Assembly (NCBI GenBank): GCA_964605235.1
Contig: CAZSBB010000010.1
Coordinates: 73,551 to 137,550, forward strand
Direction: 5' to 3'
DNA: 64,000 nucleotides
Source: CAZSBB01 sp964605235
GTDB taxonomy: Bacteria > Planctomycetota > Phycisphaerae > Phycisphaerales > Phycisphaeraceae
The notes under the pieces: model-generated
The model's database searches: none
Seen by the model: only the letters and a program-made list of their open reading frames with translations
Told to the model about the DNA's origin: nothing
Part shown: piece after piece, positions 1-8,640 of the stretch
Numbering within the stretch: the first letter of the stretch is position 1
Layout of the letters: the number at the start of each line of letters is the position of its first letter
Position numbers and translations under genes: made by a program

Positions 1-757
1 GCAGGCGCTGGGCGATGTTCAGATACTGATCGTCCATGTACACCGCCAGGGCCTGGCGCTCGGACGTGCGAATCTGATCGAGCACCGGAGTCAGCGCCAG
101 CAGCACTTCGTTGGAGCCCAGCTGTTTGCCCTCGGGATCGACCACCGGGCACAGGCCGCGCAGGGCAAAACCGCCGCTGCCGACCTCGATGCCGCGGATG
201 GGTTGGCCGCCCCCGGGCCGATTGATCTGCAACACGGTGGGGCGGAAGGCGGAGATATCGTCGGAAATGTCCAGTTGCTGGCCATCACGTTTGACCTGCC
301 AGCCGTCGCGCCAGAGTCGCGCCAGGCTGCGGCCGTTGGGCAGATGGAAGTGCAGTTGCAGCGCTCCCAGTTCGCCATACGCCTTGAAGCCCGCCAGCAC
401 GCCTTTGAAATGGTCGCGCAGCATCTGCCGCGCCGCCTGCGCCTGCGGGTCGGCTTCGTCATCCAGATTGCCGGTGTGCGCCAGGCGATAGGCTTCCACC
501 ACGCGCGGGTCCTGAGTGAACAGCGCCGCTTGCCGCTGGCATTCCCAGCCCATGGCCTGGGCTTGCCGATTGAAGCTCTGCACGGTCAGTTCCAACTCCC
601 GGCGAATGGTCTGATCGACATATTCCTCCGCCTGGGCCTGCTGGTGCTCGATCTGTTCCCTGGCGGCCGAGAGCGAAAACACATACGCCAACCCCAGCAC
701 CGCCAGGGAGGTTGCCACGACACCGCCGATGAGTTTCGCGTTGATGGATTTCAGCAT
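1..757 (-). CDS. Membrane sensor with double-Cache domain (chemoreceptor or kinase N-terminus), truncated by window edge
   Basis: The frame is open to the left window edge, so only the first 252 codons are present and the C-terminal output domain is missing. It starts MLKSINAKLIGGVV, with one membrane segment at residues 7-28. An extracytoplasmic region follows that has the look of a dCache_3 sensor: the stretches LPNGRSLARLW, then a run ending RPTVLQINR, then GIEVGSGGFALRG, are typical of this domain in methyl-accepting chemotaxis proteins and some histidine kinases. It probably binds a small ligand outside the membrane. Whether the output is chemotaxis, a kinase or a cyclase cannot be seen. 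The ATG at 757 lacks a strong ribosome-binding site. An AT-rich stretch with an imperfect palindrome lies just upstream. Confidence 0.75.
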   Translation of the reverse strand, partial: MLKSINAKLIGGVVATSLAVLGLAYVFSLSAAREQIEHQQAQAEEYVDQTIRRELELTVQSFNRQAQAMGWECQRQAALFTQDPRVVEAYRLAHTGNLDDEADPQAQAARQMLRDHFKGVLAGFKAYGELGALQLHFHLPNGRSLARLWRDGWQVKRDGQQLDISDDISAFRPTVLQINRPGGGQPIRGIEVGSGGFALRGLCPVVDPEGKQLGSNEVLLALTPVLDQIRTSERQALAVYMDDQYLNIAQRL

Positions 758-773
758 GAGGCGTTCCGCATAT

Positions 774-789
774 AAGACTTTTTAATCTT
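774..789. promoter_or_regulatory. AT-rich imperfect palindrome upstream of the sensor gene
   Basis: AAGACT, a four-T spacer and AATCTT form a nearly symmetrical element in an AT-rich island, 17 bases upstream of the sensor start and inside the divergent spacer between the genes at 757 and 924. It may be an operator or part of the promoter. The assignment rests on position and symmetry only. Confidence 0.25.
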
Positions 790-923
790 AATATTGGCCT
801 ACATCGGCATTTGGCAGGGGCGGGTTAGCCCGTTTACGGGGAAATCGGAAAATACGCCCACCACTTGGCCGATCATGCGGAGTGATCAGTCATCGGGTTG
901 GCGGCGATCCCTAAAATGGCGAC

Positions 924-1700
924 ATGGCGCAGCTCGAAAACATGGCGCTGCTGCTGACCGCCAGCATTGACCCGGCCGCGATGCCCGGCGTCACCCGTGC
1001 CGACCCTGCCGTCCGTCAGGCGGATTACCTGGCGACCCTCACCCATTACCTCACCTGCGAAAGCTGGCTCCGCCGCGTCATCTTCGTGGAGAACTCCGGC
1101 TGGGACCTGTCCACGCTCCGCCAGGCCGCGGCGCAATGCGGCAGCACTTGTGAAGTGGAATTCATCAGCCTGAGCTGCAACGACTTTCCGCGCCATCTGG
1201 GCAAAGGCTATGGCGAACTGCTCATGCTTGATCAGGCGCTGCCGCTGAGTCGGCTGGCGCAGGCGTCAACCCATCTGGTCAAGCTCACCGGCCGGCTGCG
1301 CCTGCTGAACCTGCGCCCGATTCTGCGGCACGCGCCGGATGATTTCGATCTGCTGTGCGACCTGCGCGATCACCAGCTTTACCGCTGGCTGCATCTGCCC
1401 GCCACCAGTCAGCGTTGCGACAGCCGCTGCTTCGCGTTTCGCCCGGCATTTTACGAGCGCTTCCTGCGCAGCCGATACGATCAGTGCGACGACAGCCGCG
1501 ACGTGTACCTGGAGAATGTGCTGTATGACGTGGTGCAGCAGGCCGCCGGGCAGGCGCGCATTGTGCCGCGTCTGGCGACCGAGCCGCGCTTCGTTGGCGC
1601 GCCCGCCCATCGCGGCGCTGCCTACGACAGCCCCCGCGCGCGGGCCCGCTGGCTGGCGCGCTGGACAGCGCGCAAGCTCATGCCCTGGGTGTATTGGTGA
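924..1700 (+). CDS. Putative glycosyltransferase-like protein of polysaccharide biosynthesis type
   Basis: The 258-residue protein begins with a short hydrophobic strand (MALLLTASIDP), followed by VIFVENSGWDLS, then KGYGELLMLDQAL and LVKLTGRLRLLN. This order (a strand ending in an Asn/Ser loop, a K-G-x-G-E helix, and a K-x-T-G-R strand) resembles small capsule or LPS glycosyltransferases of an uncharacterised family. I infer a nucleotide-sugar-dependent role from this pattern. No DXD motif or membrane segment is obvious. An alternative start is the ATG at 942, directly before MALLLTAS, and neither start has a clear ribosome-binding site. The gene is convergent with the glycogen-synthase-like gene, with a hairpin between them. 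Confidence 0.5.
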   Translation: MAQLENMALLLTASIDPAAMPGVTRADPAVRQADYLATLTHYLTCESWLRRVIFVENSGWDLSTLRQAAAQCGSTCEVEFISLSCNDFPRHLGKGYGELLMLDQALPLSRLAQASTHLVKLTGRLRLLNLRPILRHAPDDFDLLCDLRDHQLYRWLHLPATSQRCDSRCFAFRPAFYERFLRSRYDQCDDSRDVYLENVLYDVVQQAAGQARIVPRLATEPRFVGAPAHRGAAYDSPRARARWLARWTARKLMPWVYW

Positions 1701-1715
1701 ATCTCCACCCGTTAG

Positions 1716-1734
1716 CCCCCGGCTCTGCCGGGGG
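1716..1734 (+). terminator. Strong GC hairpin between convergent genes
   Basis: CCCCCGG and CCGGGGG form a perfect 7-bp stem around a CTCTG loop, 16 bases after the stop of the gene at 924-1700. There is no T-run directly after it; AATTTT comes about 20 bases later. It may act as a terminator or RNA-stabilising hairpin for both convergent genes. Confidence 0.5.
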
Positions 1735-1794
1735 AGACCCCTGGAGGCCAATTTTCGGCCGATTTTTGGGATACTTCCGGGGGCGGGGTGTTGT

Positions 1795-3696
1795 TCAGTT
1801 GATCCGCCGCAGCAGCGGCAGCAGGCCGTCGAGGATCACCTGGTCCCAGCCCATCATGCCCACCAGTTCCTGCCCGGCTTCGAGCAGTTTCTGGTGCTGG
1901 CGTTCGGTGCGCGGCAGGCGGGCGAGGATTTCATCGGCGACCTGGGCGGCGACCACGTTTTCGATTTCCGTGCGCTCGTTCACCCCCAGCGCCTTCTTGT
2001 CTTCAAGCGTTTCACCCAGCGGCGGGGCGTAGTCGGGGCAGATCACGTTGGCGGCGCCCTGGTTGTTGGTCACATGCTGGACGAAGCCCTGACAGCCGCA
2101 GGCGGTGGAGATGACGCACAGGGCGCCGCTGCACAGCGGTTCGAGCGGGCTGATGCCAAACGGCTCGTAGACCGCCATGCCGAACTCCACATCGGTGCCG
2201 CAGCGCAGGTCGGCGATGTCCATTTCCGCCGGCACGGCCGGGCCCACGCGGCGCTGCGACCAGCCGAACTGGTTGACCAGCACGACCTGCACATGCTCGT
2301 GGCCCTTGTTGAAGGCTTCGATGTCGCCGTTGATGCCTTCCTCGGGTCCGACCAGGTCGGGGAAGCCATGCCGATGGTGGCGCGGCCAACCATATTGCTT
2401 GTGCATGTTGGCGACATCGGCGCTGCGGCGCACCCCGCCGGCGCTGGTGAGGATGAACAGCACGCCCTTCCTGCCGGCCGCGCCCAGCCGGCTGTCCAGT
2501 TCATGACACACGCGCAGGTCGCGCCACAGCGCCTTGCTGATCACCGGGCGGGTCACGTGGGTCATCAGCACGTCGGGTTTGAAGCCGACCATGTTCTGCG
2601 CCGCCGTCGCCAGCAGGTCGCGGCAGCGCAATCGCCGGGCGAGGTCCAGCTTCACCACCGGCAGGCCGTTGTACACGATGTCCACGGGCTTGGCGTCGAA
2701 CTGCGGATGCAGGAACTTGATCTCATCGCGGGTGCGATCGCCCACGGCAATGATGCCGTCGCACAGCGCCGCGCGGCGGACGAAGGCATGTCGCAGCGCG
2801 TGGTCGTGATCGCCGAACACGTCGTCGAGATACAACCCCTGCTTCTGGGCGGCATCGAGCACGTTGTAGAACATGGTGTCGTGGCCGGGGTGGTCTTCGA
2901 CGAGGCGGCGCGCGGTGGGGCATTCGTGGGCGTGGTAGATGGTGCGGAAGTGGTCGTTGCCGTCGAGGATCGCCTTGAGCGCGGTGGGCATGCCCATGAA
3001 CTCATGGCTGAAGACGGTGCAGGGCAGGTCTTCCTCGCGCAGCAGGGCGCGCAGGGCGTAGTACGCGGGCTCGGCGAGGCGGACGTATTCCTCGTAATCC
3101 CAGCTGGATTCGTAGCGCCAGCTGTCGAGGCCGAACGTTTCCCACAGGCGATGCTTGAAGACGTTGAGGCGATCGCCGTTGAAGCTGTAGACGTCGATGA
3201 GCAGCACTTCCGCTTCGCCGGAGCGGCCCTGGGCGGGCTGTTCGAACTTGCGGGTGCCGTAGACGATCTTGACGTTGAACGCCCACTCGATGGGGCGGAG
3301 CTTGTCGCCCAGGCCGGTGCGGTCGATGCTGTCGACCGAGCTGTAGAGGACGTTGCCATGCTCGCCCAGGCGGCGCGCCGGGTCGACGCCTTCGCGCGAC
3401 CAGAGCGGGCCGATGAGGATGGAGCGGCGAACGTGCTTTTGGTAGACGGGTGAAATCATCAACCCTTCGAGCACGGTGCCGATGCCGCCGATCTGTTCGA
3501 CGGCTTCATGGGTGACGTGGGCGAGGGTGAACTGCTGGGCGCTGGGCGCGGCGGCCGGCGCTGGGGTGGGTTTGGCTTTGGGGGCGGGCGACTTGGTCGC
3601 GGGCTTGCGGGTTGGGGCGGCGGATTTTTTGCTGACGGCGGGGCGTTTGGCGGGGGACTTGCTTTTTGCCGACGCGGGGGACTGCTTGCGGGCCAT
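1795..3696 (-). CDS. Glycogen synthase-like glycosyltransferase with basic N-terminal tail
   Basis: The 633-residue protein has a GT-B type starch/glycogen synthase fold. Residues 1-55 are a Lys/Ala/Pro/Ser-rich tail of low complexity. The nucleotide-sugar-binding loop near the N-terminus of the fold reads HEAVEQIGGIGTVLEG (63-78), where classical enzymes have K-V-G-G-x-G. The donor-site E-x7-E motif is EPFGISPLE (511-519). This predicts transfer of glucose from ADP- or UDP-glucose to an alpha-glucan. The family choice (GT3-like or GT5-like) is not settled by eye, and the first Lys of the KxGG motif is replaced by Gln. The tail may bind nucleic acid or polyphosphate, or be a disordered linker. 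The gene is monocistronic, with an oxidoreductase gene in the same direction upstream. Confidence 0.75.
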   Translation of the reverse strand: MARKQSPASAKSKSPAKRPAVSKKSAAPTRKPATKSPAPKAKPTPAPAAAPSAQQFTLAHVTHEAVEQIGGIGTVLEGLMISPVYQKHVRRSILIGPLWSREGVDPARRLGEHGNVLYSSVDSIDRTGLGDKLRPIEWAFNVKIVYGTRKFEQPAQGRSGEAEVLLIDVYSFNGDRLNVFKHRLWETFGLDSWRYESSWDYEEYVRLAEPAYYALRALLREEDLPCTVFSHEFMGMPTALKAILDGNDHFRTIYHAHECPTARRLVEDHPGHDTMFYNVLDAAQKQGLYLDDVFGDHDHALRHAFVRRAALCDGIIAVGDRTRDEIKFLHPQFDAKPVDIVYNGLPVVKLDLARRLRCRDLLATAAQNMVGFKPDVLMTHVTRPVISKALWRDLRVCHELDSRLGAAGRKGVLFILTSAGGVRRSADVANMHKQYGWPRHHRHGFPDLVGPEEGINGDIEAFNKGHEHVQVVLVNQFGWSQRRVGPAVPAEMDIADLRCGTDVEFGMAVYEPFGISPLEPLCSGALCVISTACGCQGFVQHVTNNQGAANVICPDYAPPLGETLEDKKALGVNERTEIENVVAAQVADEILARLPRTERQHQKLLEAGQELVGMMGWDQVILDGLLPLLRRIN

Positions 3697-3842
3697 GGGC
3701 GACTCCGTTCAAAAGCGAAAACCAGGGCGGAACGTTTCCTGCCGTTCGCCAGCCAAGGGCAGATGATCGCACGTGCAGGGCGATGTGTAAAACCGCACGG
3801 GCGTGAAAAAGCGATGTTTTATGGCGAATCTGTCGGGGGAGG

Positions 3843-4709
3843 TCAGAGCTTGCCCAGGCGCACCGGCTTGCCGAGCTGGAGCGATTTTTCCATGGCTTCG
3901 AGCACCCGCACCGGCGCCAGCAGGCGCTCAGGAGCAAAGGGTTCGACGCCGGTCTTGAACATCTTCACGAAGGTTTTGGCGCCGCTGAGGTAGACGGTCT
4001 CGTCGTTGACATGCTTCCACGCGAGCTGGCCGTCGGCGCCCATGGCTTGCCAGTGAAAGCCCTGTTTGTAGCCGCAGATGAGGTTGAGCGTGACGCTCGG
4101 GCCGTTGCGGTAGTGCATGCTCGCCACGCCGTGGGCGCCGTGACGCTGCACCAGCACGCGTTCGACATCCGCGCCCAGCAGTTCGATGACGGCATCAACC
4201 TGGTGGATGCCGTAGAAAAAGATGCCGCCGTACTTGCTCTTGAGGTCCACCGGGCCGGCGGTGGTCAGGTGGGTGAGGGGGCCCAGATCGCGGCAGGCGC
4301 GTTTGAACTCGGCAAAGTTTTTCTGCATCGGAATGATGCTGAAGCTGGTCAGGGCGGTCTTCTTCTGCTGGGCGAGCTTGAGCAGCGCCTTCGCGTGGGC
4401 GGTGCGGTAGGTGAAGGGCTTGTCGGTGAAGCAGGGCACGCCGTGCTGCAGGAAGAAGCGGGTGGTTTCAAAGTGGGGCAGGGGGTGGCGGTGGTCGATC
4501 ATCACGCCGTCCACCTGGCCCAGCAGGTCGCGCAAGTCCTTGACGATGGTGGGGATCTGGGCTTTCTCCGCAGCGGCCTTGGCGAAGGCGGGCTTCTCGC
4601 CCCAGACGTGGGTCACCCGGGCGCCGGGCACCTGTTTGGTGACATTGCAGAGGGAAGCAATGGCGGCACAGTGACTGTTTTCCGCCCCGATGATGCCGAT
4701 GCGTAGCAT
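3843..4709 (-). CDS. Gfo/Idh/MocA family oxidoreductase
   Basis: The 288-residue protein opens with MLRIGIIGAENSHCA, a Rossmann strand-loop-helix of the Gfo/Idh/MocA family in which the usual GxGxxG is loosened to G-A-E-N-S-H. A later TDKPFTY corresponds to the family's conserved x-K-P substrate/cofactor lysine (KP). It predicts NAD(P)-dependent oxidation or reduction of a sugar or inositol derivative; the substrate is unknown. The ATG at 4709 is preferred over an in-frame start 41 codons upstream because an AGGA sits about 10 bases before it and the Rossmann strand begins there. It is divergent from gcvPA across a 202-base spacer. Confidence 0.8.
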   Translation of the reverse strand: MLRIGIIGAENSHCAAIASLCNVTKQVPGARVTHVWGEKPAFAKAAAEKAQIPTIVKDLRDLLGQVDGVMIDHRHPLPHFETTRFFLQHGVPCFTDKPFTYRTAHAKALLKLAQQKKTALTSFSIIPMQKNFAEFKRACRDLGPLTHLTTAGPVDLKSKYGGIFFYGIHQVDAVIELLGADVERVLVQRHGAHGVASMHYRNGPSVTLNLICGYKQGFHWQAMGADGQLAWKHVNDETVYLSGAKTFVKMFKTGVEPFAPERLLAPVRVLEAMEKSLQLGKPVRLGKL

Positions 4710-4911
4710 GGTGATGAATCCTGGGCTCAATGGCGGGAATACGTTATCTGTCTGACACAATAACGGAATGACTGTTGACGACAACCGGCGCTGGCGCCGC
4801 ACACCGGCAACCGCGCCGGCGGACGCCGACATTGCCCGCCCGCGTCCTGCGTCATAGACTTTCCCTCCCTTGGTCTGACCTAGCCGCCCCCCCTTTGCCG
4901 CAGGAAACGCG

Positions 4912-6255
4912 ATGGATTACGTCCAGATCACCGAACATGACCGCCGGGAAATGCTCGCCCGCATCGGCGCGCCCAGCGTGGATGCGCTGTATGGCAGCCT
5001 GGCTTCGGAACATCGGCTTAACGGCCTGCTGAACCTGCCCGCCGCCCGCAGCGAATTGGAACTGCAACGCGAGCTCGACGCCCGCGGCGCCGCCAATCGC
5101 CCCGCCGCAGCGACCGCCAGCTTCCTCGGCGGTGGCGCGTACGACCACTTCATCCCCAGCGTGGTCAACGCCCTCGCCGCCAAGGGCGAGTTCGTCACCG
5201 CCTACACGCCTTACCAGGCCGAGGCTTCGCAAGGCTCCCTGCAGGCGTTTTTCGAGTTCCAGACCCAGGTCTGTCGGCTCACCGGGCTGGATGTCTCCAA
5301 CGCCTCGCTGTACGAAGGCGCCACCGCCGTCGCCGAGGGCGTGATGCTGGCGCTCAACCACACCGGCAAACGCCGCGTGCTGGTCGCCTCGACGCTGCAT
5401 CCGCAGTACCGCGCCGTGCTCAAGACTTATCTGAGCGACCTGCCGGTGACGCTGGTGGAGCTGCCTGCCGTCGATGGCCGCATCACTGTCGACACGGTGC
5501 GTCAGCATGGCGACAAGGACACCGCGGCCGTGGTGGTGCAGTCGCCCAACGTGTATGGCCAGATTGAAGACTGGACCGCGCTGTTCGCCGCCACGCATGA
5601 GCTGGACAAAACGCTGGCGGTGGCGGTGTTCAATCCCACCGCGTGTGGCCTGCTCAAATCACCCGGCGCGTGCGGAGCCGATGTCGCCGCCGGCGAAGGT
5701 CAGCCGCTGGGCATTCCTCTGCAATTCGGCGGTCCCTACCTGGGCCTGTTCGCCGCCCGCGCTGCCCTCATGCGCCGCATGCCCGGTCGGCTGATCGGCC
5801 AAACCGTCGACAAGCAGGGCCAGCGCGGCTTCTGCCTGACCCTGCAAACCCGTGAGCAGCACATCCGCGGCGCCAAAGCCACGAGCAACATCTGCACCAA
5901 CCAGGGTCTGCTGGCGGTGCGCGCGACGGTGTACCTGTCCGCCCTGGGGCCGGCCGGCCTGCGCGAAGTCGCGCAGCACTGCTGGCACAAGGCGCATTAC
6001 GCCGCCGCCCAGATTGCCGCGCTGCCCGGCTACCAGCTGGCGCACAGCGGGGCGTTCTTCCATGAATTCGTGGTCGACTGCCCGGCGCCGGCGCGGAAGA
6101 TCATCGACGCGGGCAAAGCCAAAGGTTTGCTCGCCGGCCTGAGCTGTGCCGAGCTGGGCATTGGTTCGCCCCAGCAACTGCTGATCGCCGTGACGGAAAA
6201 ACGCACCAGGGCGGAGATTGATGCTTTGGTGGGTCTGTTGCGGGAAACGTCCTGA
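4912..6255 (+). CDS. gcvPA: Glycine dehydrogenase (decarboxylating) subunit 1, P-protein alpha half
   Basis: The 447-residue protein is the N-terminal half of the split glycine cleavage P-protein. It begins YVQITEHDRREMLARIG, as in other GcvPA proteins, followed by FLGGGAYDHFIP and TAYTPYQAEASQGSLQ, both family signatures. With GcvPB it decarboxylates glycine on PLP and passes the aminomethyl group to the lipoyl H-protein. The start is supported by an AGGAAA 6-7 bases upstream. The stop overlaps the next start in a TGATG, so the following DUF4160-like gene is probably translationally coupled. No glycine riboswitch was recognised in the 200 bases upstream. gcvT and gcvH are not in the window. 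Confidence 0.95.
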   Translation: MDYVQITEHDRREMLARIGAPSVDALYGSLASEHRLNGLLNLPAARSELELQRELDARGAANRPAAATASFLGGGAYDHFIPSVVNALAAKGEFVTAYTPYQAEASQGSLQAFFEFQTQVCRLTGLDVSNASLYEGATAVAEGVMLALNHTGKRRVLVASTLHPQYRAVLKTYLSDLPVTLVELPAVDGRITVDTVRQHGDKDTAAVVVQSPNVYGQIEDWTALFAATHELDKTLAVAVFNPTACGLLKSPGACGADVAAGEGQPLGIPLQFGGPYLGLFAARAALMRRMPGRLIGQTVDKQGQRGFCLTLQTREQHIRGAKATSNICTNQGLLAVRATVYLSALGPAGLREVAQHCWHKAHYAAAQIAALPGYQLAHSGAFFHEFVVDCPAPARKIIDAGKAKGLLAGLSCAELGIGSPQQLLIAVTEKRTRAEIDALVGLLRETS

Positions 6256-6500
6256 TGGCGACCCTGCTGCACACGCGGAATGTGCGGGTGTTTCTGCCCT
6301 CACGGGATCACCGCGACCCGCCGCATGTGCATGTGGAGTCGGGAGATTGCGTCAGCAAATGGGAACTGGAAGGCTGGCGCTGCGTGGATCGGGGCTGCTG
6401 TTCCGCGGGCGATCTGCGGAAAATCCGCAGCCTGCTCGTAGAATGTGAAGTTGAGATCGTGGCAAACTGGACCAAGGAGTGGCGACACCGTGGCCAATGA
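6255..6500 (+). CDS. DUF4160-like small protein inserted between gcvPA and gcvPB
   Basis: This 81-residue protein contains VRVFLPSRDHRDPPHVHVE, matching the DUF4160 core of a hydrophobic strand followed by PPHVHV. The rest carries four cysteines (in GDCVSKWELEGWRC and CC) that could bind metal or form disulfides. The start is the ATG of a TGATG shared with the gcvPA stop, and the 3' end overlaps the next gene by 11 bases. DUF4160 genes commonly sit beside a DUF2442 gene, as here. The pair's biochemical role is not established; it has some look of a two-gene module such as toxin-antitoxin, which is inference. Its place inside a metabolic operon is the odd part. Confidence 0.75.
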   Translation: MATLLHTRNVRVFLPSRDHRDPPHVHVESGDCVSKWELEGWRCVDRGCCSAGDLRKIRSLLVECEVEIVANWTKEWRHRGQ

Positions 6501-6990
6501 AGCAGTCAAATTGGAATTTGACGCTCAGAACCTGCGCCTGACGCTCAGCGACCAGCGCCTGGTGGTGGTGCCGTTGTCACGCTATCCCTCGCTTCTCAAA
6601 AGCACCCCGGCGGATCGGCGCGCCTATCGCATCTTCGGGCACGGACAGCACATTCACTGGTCCAGGCTGGATCTGGATTTGCTCACGGAACAGATTGTCA
6701 ATGGGGAACCGGAGCAGTTGCCTCCTCCGCCCTCGGCGAGCCCTGCTGCACGCGGCCGGCATCGTGAGCTGCATGTTCGACTTGAACCCAAGCAGGGTAA
6801 ATGGTCGGTGCTGCCCGGTTCACGCGGGCGACGTCCATGGATCACCTGTCCCACGCGCGAAGAAGCCAAAGCCGAAGCCATCACCCTGGGCCGCATGTAC
6901 CCCTCCGCTTGTGTCTTCGTTCATCGGCGCGACGGCAAGCTCGCGCGCACCATCAAACTCGGAGCCGCCGCCAAGGCGCAGTCAGCATGA
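6490..6990 (+). CDS. DUF2442-DUF2188 fusion protein between gcvPA and gcvPB
   Basis: The start is taken as the GTG at 6490, preceded by AAGGAG at a good distance, and gives 166 residues. Residues 5-74 match DUF2442: the strands VKLEFDAQNLRLTLSD and VVVPLSRYPSLL, then the H-I-H-W-x2-L-D-x-D-L signature near 54-64. Residues 92-157 look like DUF2188: KWSVLPG, PTREEAKAEA and VFVHRRDGKLAR fit the pattern of a W-x-V strand, a T-x-x-E-A helix and an H-x-x-D-G-x-[IL] strand. A proline/serine linker (75-88) joins the two. The fusion is unusual because DUF2442 is normally a stand-alone small protein beside DUF4160. It overlaps gcvPB through an ATGA, so expression should follow glycine cleavage. Confidence 0.7.
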   Translation: MANEAVKLEFDAQNLRLTLSDQRLVVVPLSRYPSLLKSTPADRRAYRIFGHGQHIHWSRLDLDLLTEQIVNGEPEQLPPPPSASPAARGRHRELHVRLEPKQGKWSVLPGSRGRRPWITCPTREEAKAEAITLGRMYPSACVFVHRRDGKLARTIKLGAAAKAQSA

Positions 6991-8450
6991 GCATTTCCTC
7001 CTCGGTTCCCCTGGTTTTTGAACGTCACTCCCCCGGCGCCCGCGCGACGGACCTGCCCGCGCTGGATGTGCCTGCCGCCGCGTTGCCGACGGAGCTGGTG
7101 GGTGATGCCCCCCGGCTGCCGGAGCTGGGGCAACTGGAAGTGGTGCGGCATTACACCGCGCTGGCGAAGCGGAACTTTTCCGTCGACGGCAACTTCTATC
7201 CGCTGGGCTCCTGCACGATGAAGTTCAATCCGCCGCTCAATGAAGCCGCGGCCGCGCATCCGGACTTCATCGGCGTGCACCCGCTGCAGGACGCCGCCGA
7301 CGCGCAGGGCGTGCTGGCGGTGCTGCATGACGTGCAGACCTGGCTGGCGGAAATCGCCGGGCTGGATGTGGTGTCGCTGCAGCCCGCCGCCGGGGCGCAT
7401 GGCGAGTACACCGCGCTCAAGGTCATCCGCGCCTACTACAACGATCCGCAAGGCGGCAACGATCCCAAACGCCGCAAGGTGCTCGCGCCCGACACCGCCC
7501 ACGGCACCAACCCCGCCAGCTGCGCCATGTGCGGCGCCAATGTCGTGTCCGTGCCCTCGCGCGGCGGGCTGGTGGACATGGACGCGCTCAAGCAGATGGT
7601 CGACGGCGAAACCGCGGCCCTGATGATCACCAACCCCAACACCGCCGGCCTGTTCGACGGGCAGATCACCGAAATCGCCCGCATTCTGCACGATGCCGGC
7701 GCACTGCTGTACCTCGACGGGGCGAACATGAACGCCATCGTCGGCGTGGCGCGGCCGGGCGACTTCGGCGTCGACGTGATGCACTACAACACGCACAAGA
7801 CCTTCAGCACGCCCCACGGCTGCGGCGGTCCGGGCTCGGGGCCGATTGCGGTGCGCCGCTTCCTGGAGCCGTACCTGCCGGTGCCGCGCGTGGCGCTGGG
7901 CGCCGACGGCCGGTATGTGCTGCAAAGCGATTTCCCCAAGTCCATCGGCAAGGTGCGCAGCTTCTTTGGCCAGTTCGGCGTGCTGCTGCGCTGCTGGGCG
8001 TACATTGCCGCCTGCGGGCCCGATGGTTTGCGCAACGTCGGCCAGTCGGCGGTGCTCAACGCCAACTACCTGGGCGCGTGCCTGCGCGAGCGTTTCGAAA
8101 CGCCGTACTTCGATCCCGGCAACCGGCGGTTCTGCGCCCATGAGTTCATCACCGTGCCCAAGCGGCTGCTGGACGCGGGGGTGACGCTGATCGACATCGC
8201 CAAGCGGCTGATCGACTACGGCATCCATCCGCCGACCATGCACTGGCCGGTGCACAACTGTTTGATGATCGAGCCGACGGAGACGGAGAGCAAGGCGACG
8301 CTGGATCGGTTTGTGGCGGTGATGCACCAGATCGCCGACGAGATCGAGCGGGACGCCGAGCTGGTGCGCAGCGCGCCGCATGCCGCGCCGGTGCAGCGTC
8401 TGGATGAGGTGGCGGCCGCACGCACGCCCCGGCTGACGCACGTGGGCTGA
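6987..8450 (+). CDS. gcvPB: Glycine dehydrogenase (decarboxylating) subunit 2, P-protein beta half
   Basis: This 487-residue protein is the PLP-binding C-terminal half of the split P-protein. The PLP lysine lies in MHYNTHKTFSTPHG, followed by CGGPGSGP, where most homologues have GGGPG. Other signatures are FYPLGSCTMKFNP and DTAHGTNPASC. The ATG at 6987 overlaps the stop of the DUF2442-DUF2188 gene (ATGA) and fits the family length, whereas the in-frame opening further upstream would run through the preceding gene. With GcvPA it forms the alpha2-beta2 P-protein of glycine cleavage. A family C repeat follows the stop. Confidence 0.95.
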   Translation: MSISSSVPLVFERHSPGARATDLPALDVPAAALPTELVGDAPRLPELGQLEVVRHYTALAKRNFSVDGNFYPLGSCTMKFNPPLNEAAAAHPDFIGVHPLQDAADAQGVLAVLHDVQTWLAEIAGLDVVSLQPAAGAHGEYTALKVIRAYYNDPQGGNDPKRRKVLAPDTAHGTNPASCAMCGANVVSVPSRGGLVDMDALKQMVDGETAALMITNPNTAGLFDGQITEIARILHDAGALLYLDGANMNAIVGVARPGDFGVDVMHYNTHKTFSTPHGCGGPGSGPIAVRRFLEPYLPVPRVALGADGRYVLQSDFPKSIGKVRSFFGQFGVLLRCWAYIAACGPDGLRNVGQSAVLNANYLGACLRERFETPYFDPGNRRFCAHEFITVPKRLLDAGVTLIDIAKRLIDYGIHPPTMHWPVHNCLMIEPTETESKATLDRFVAVMHQIADEIERDAELVRSAPHAAPVQRLDEVAAARTPRLTHVG

Positions 8451-8511
8451 GCGCTGGCGGGCTTTCCCCAGAGCGCGCGGGTTGGTTGGGAAACCATCTC
8501 AAAAGAACAGT

Positions 8512-8626
8512 AACCACAGCGCCACAGAGAGCACCGAGCAATGCTCACCGAGAATTGCTGGAATATCAGAGGATAACCCGACTTCTCATGCTTGCTCTGA
8601 GTGTCGTCTGTGCCTCTGTGGTGAGT
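8512..8626. repeat. Dispersed repeat family C, copy 1
   Basis: The left end is a run of CCACAG, CCACAGAG and CACCGAG words; the right end is the inverse, TCTGTGCCTCTGTGGTGA. The ends can pair across about 80 bases of unlike sequence. Copies 2 and 3 are at 19545-19658 and 62733-62850. Each lies against a gene end: here between gcvPB and the convergent response regulator. Confidence 0.8.
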
Positions 8627-8640
8627 ATTGCGATCATTTC

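Noticed and set aside
4710..4911. Glycine riboswitch upstream of gcvPA
   Set aside because: I looked for the two aptamer cores and saw none. The region is short and GC-rich without the expected conserved helices. A covariance search would settle it.
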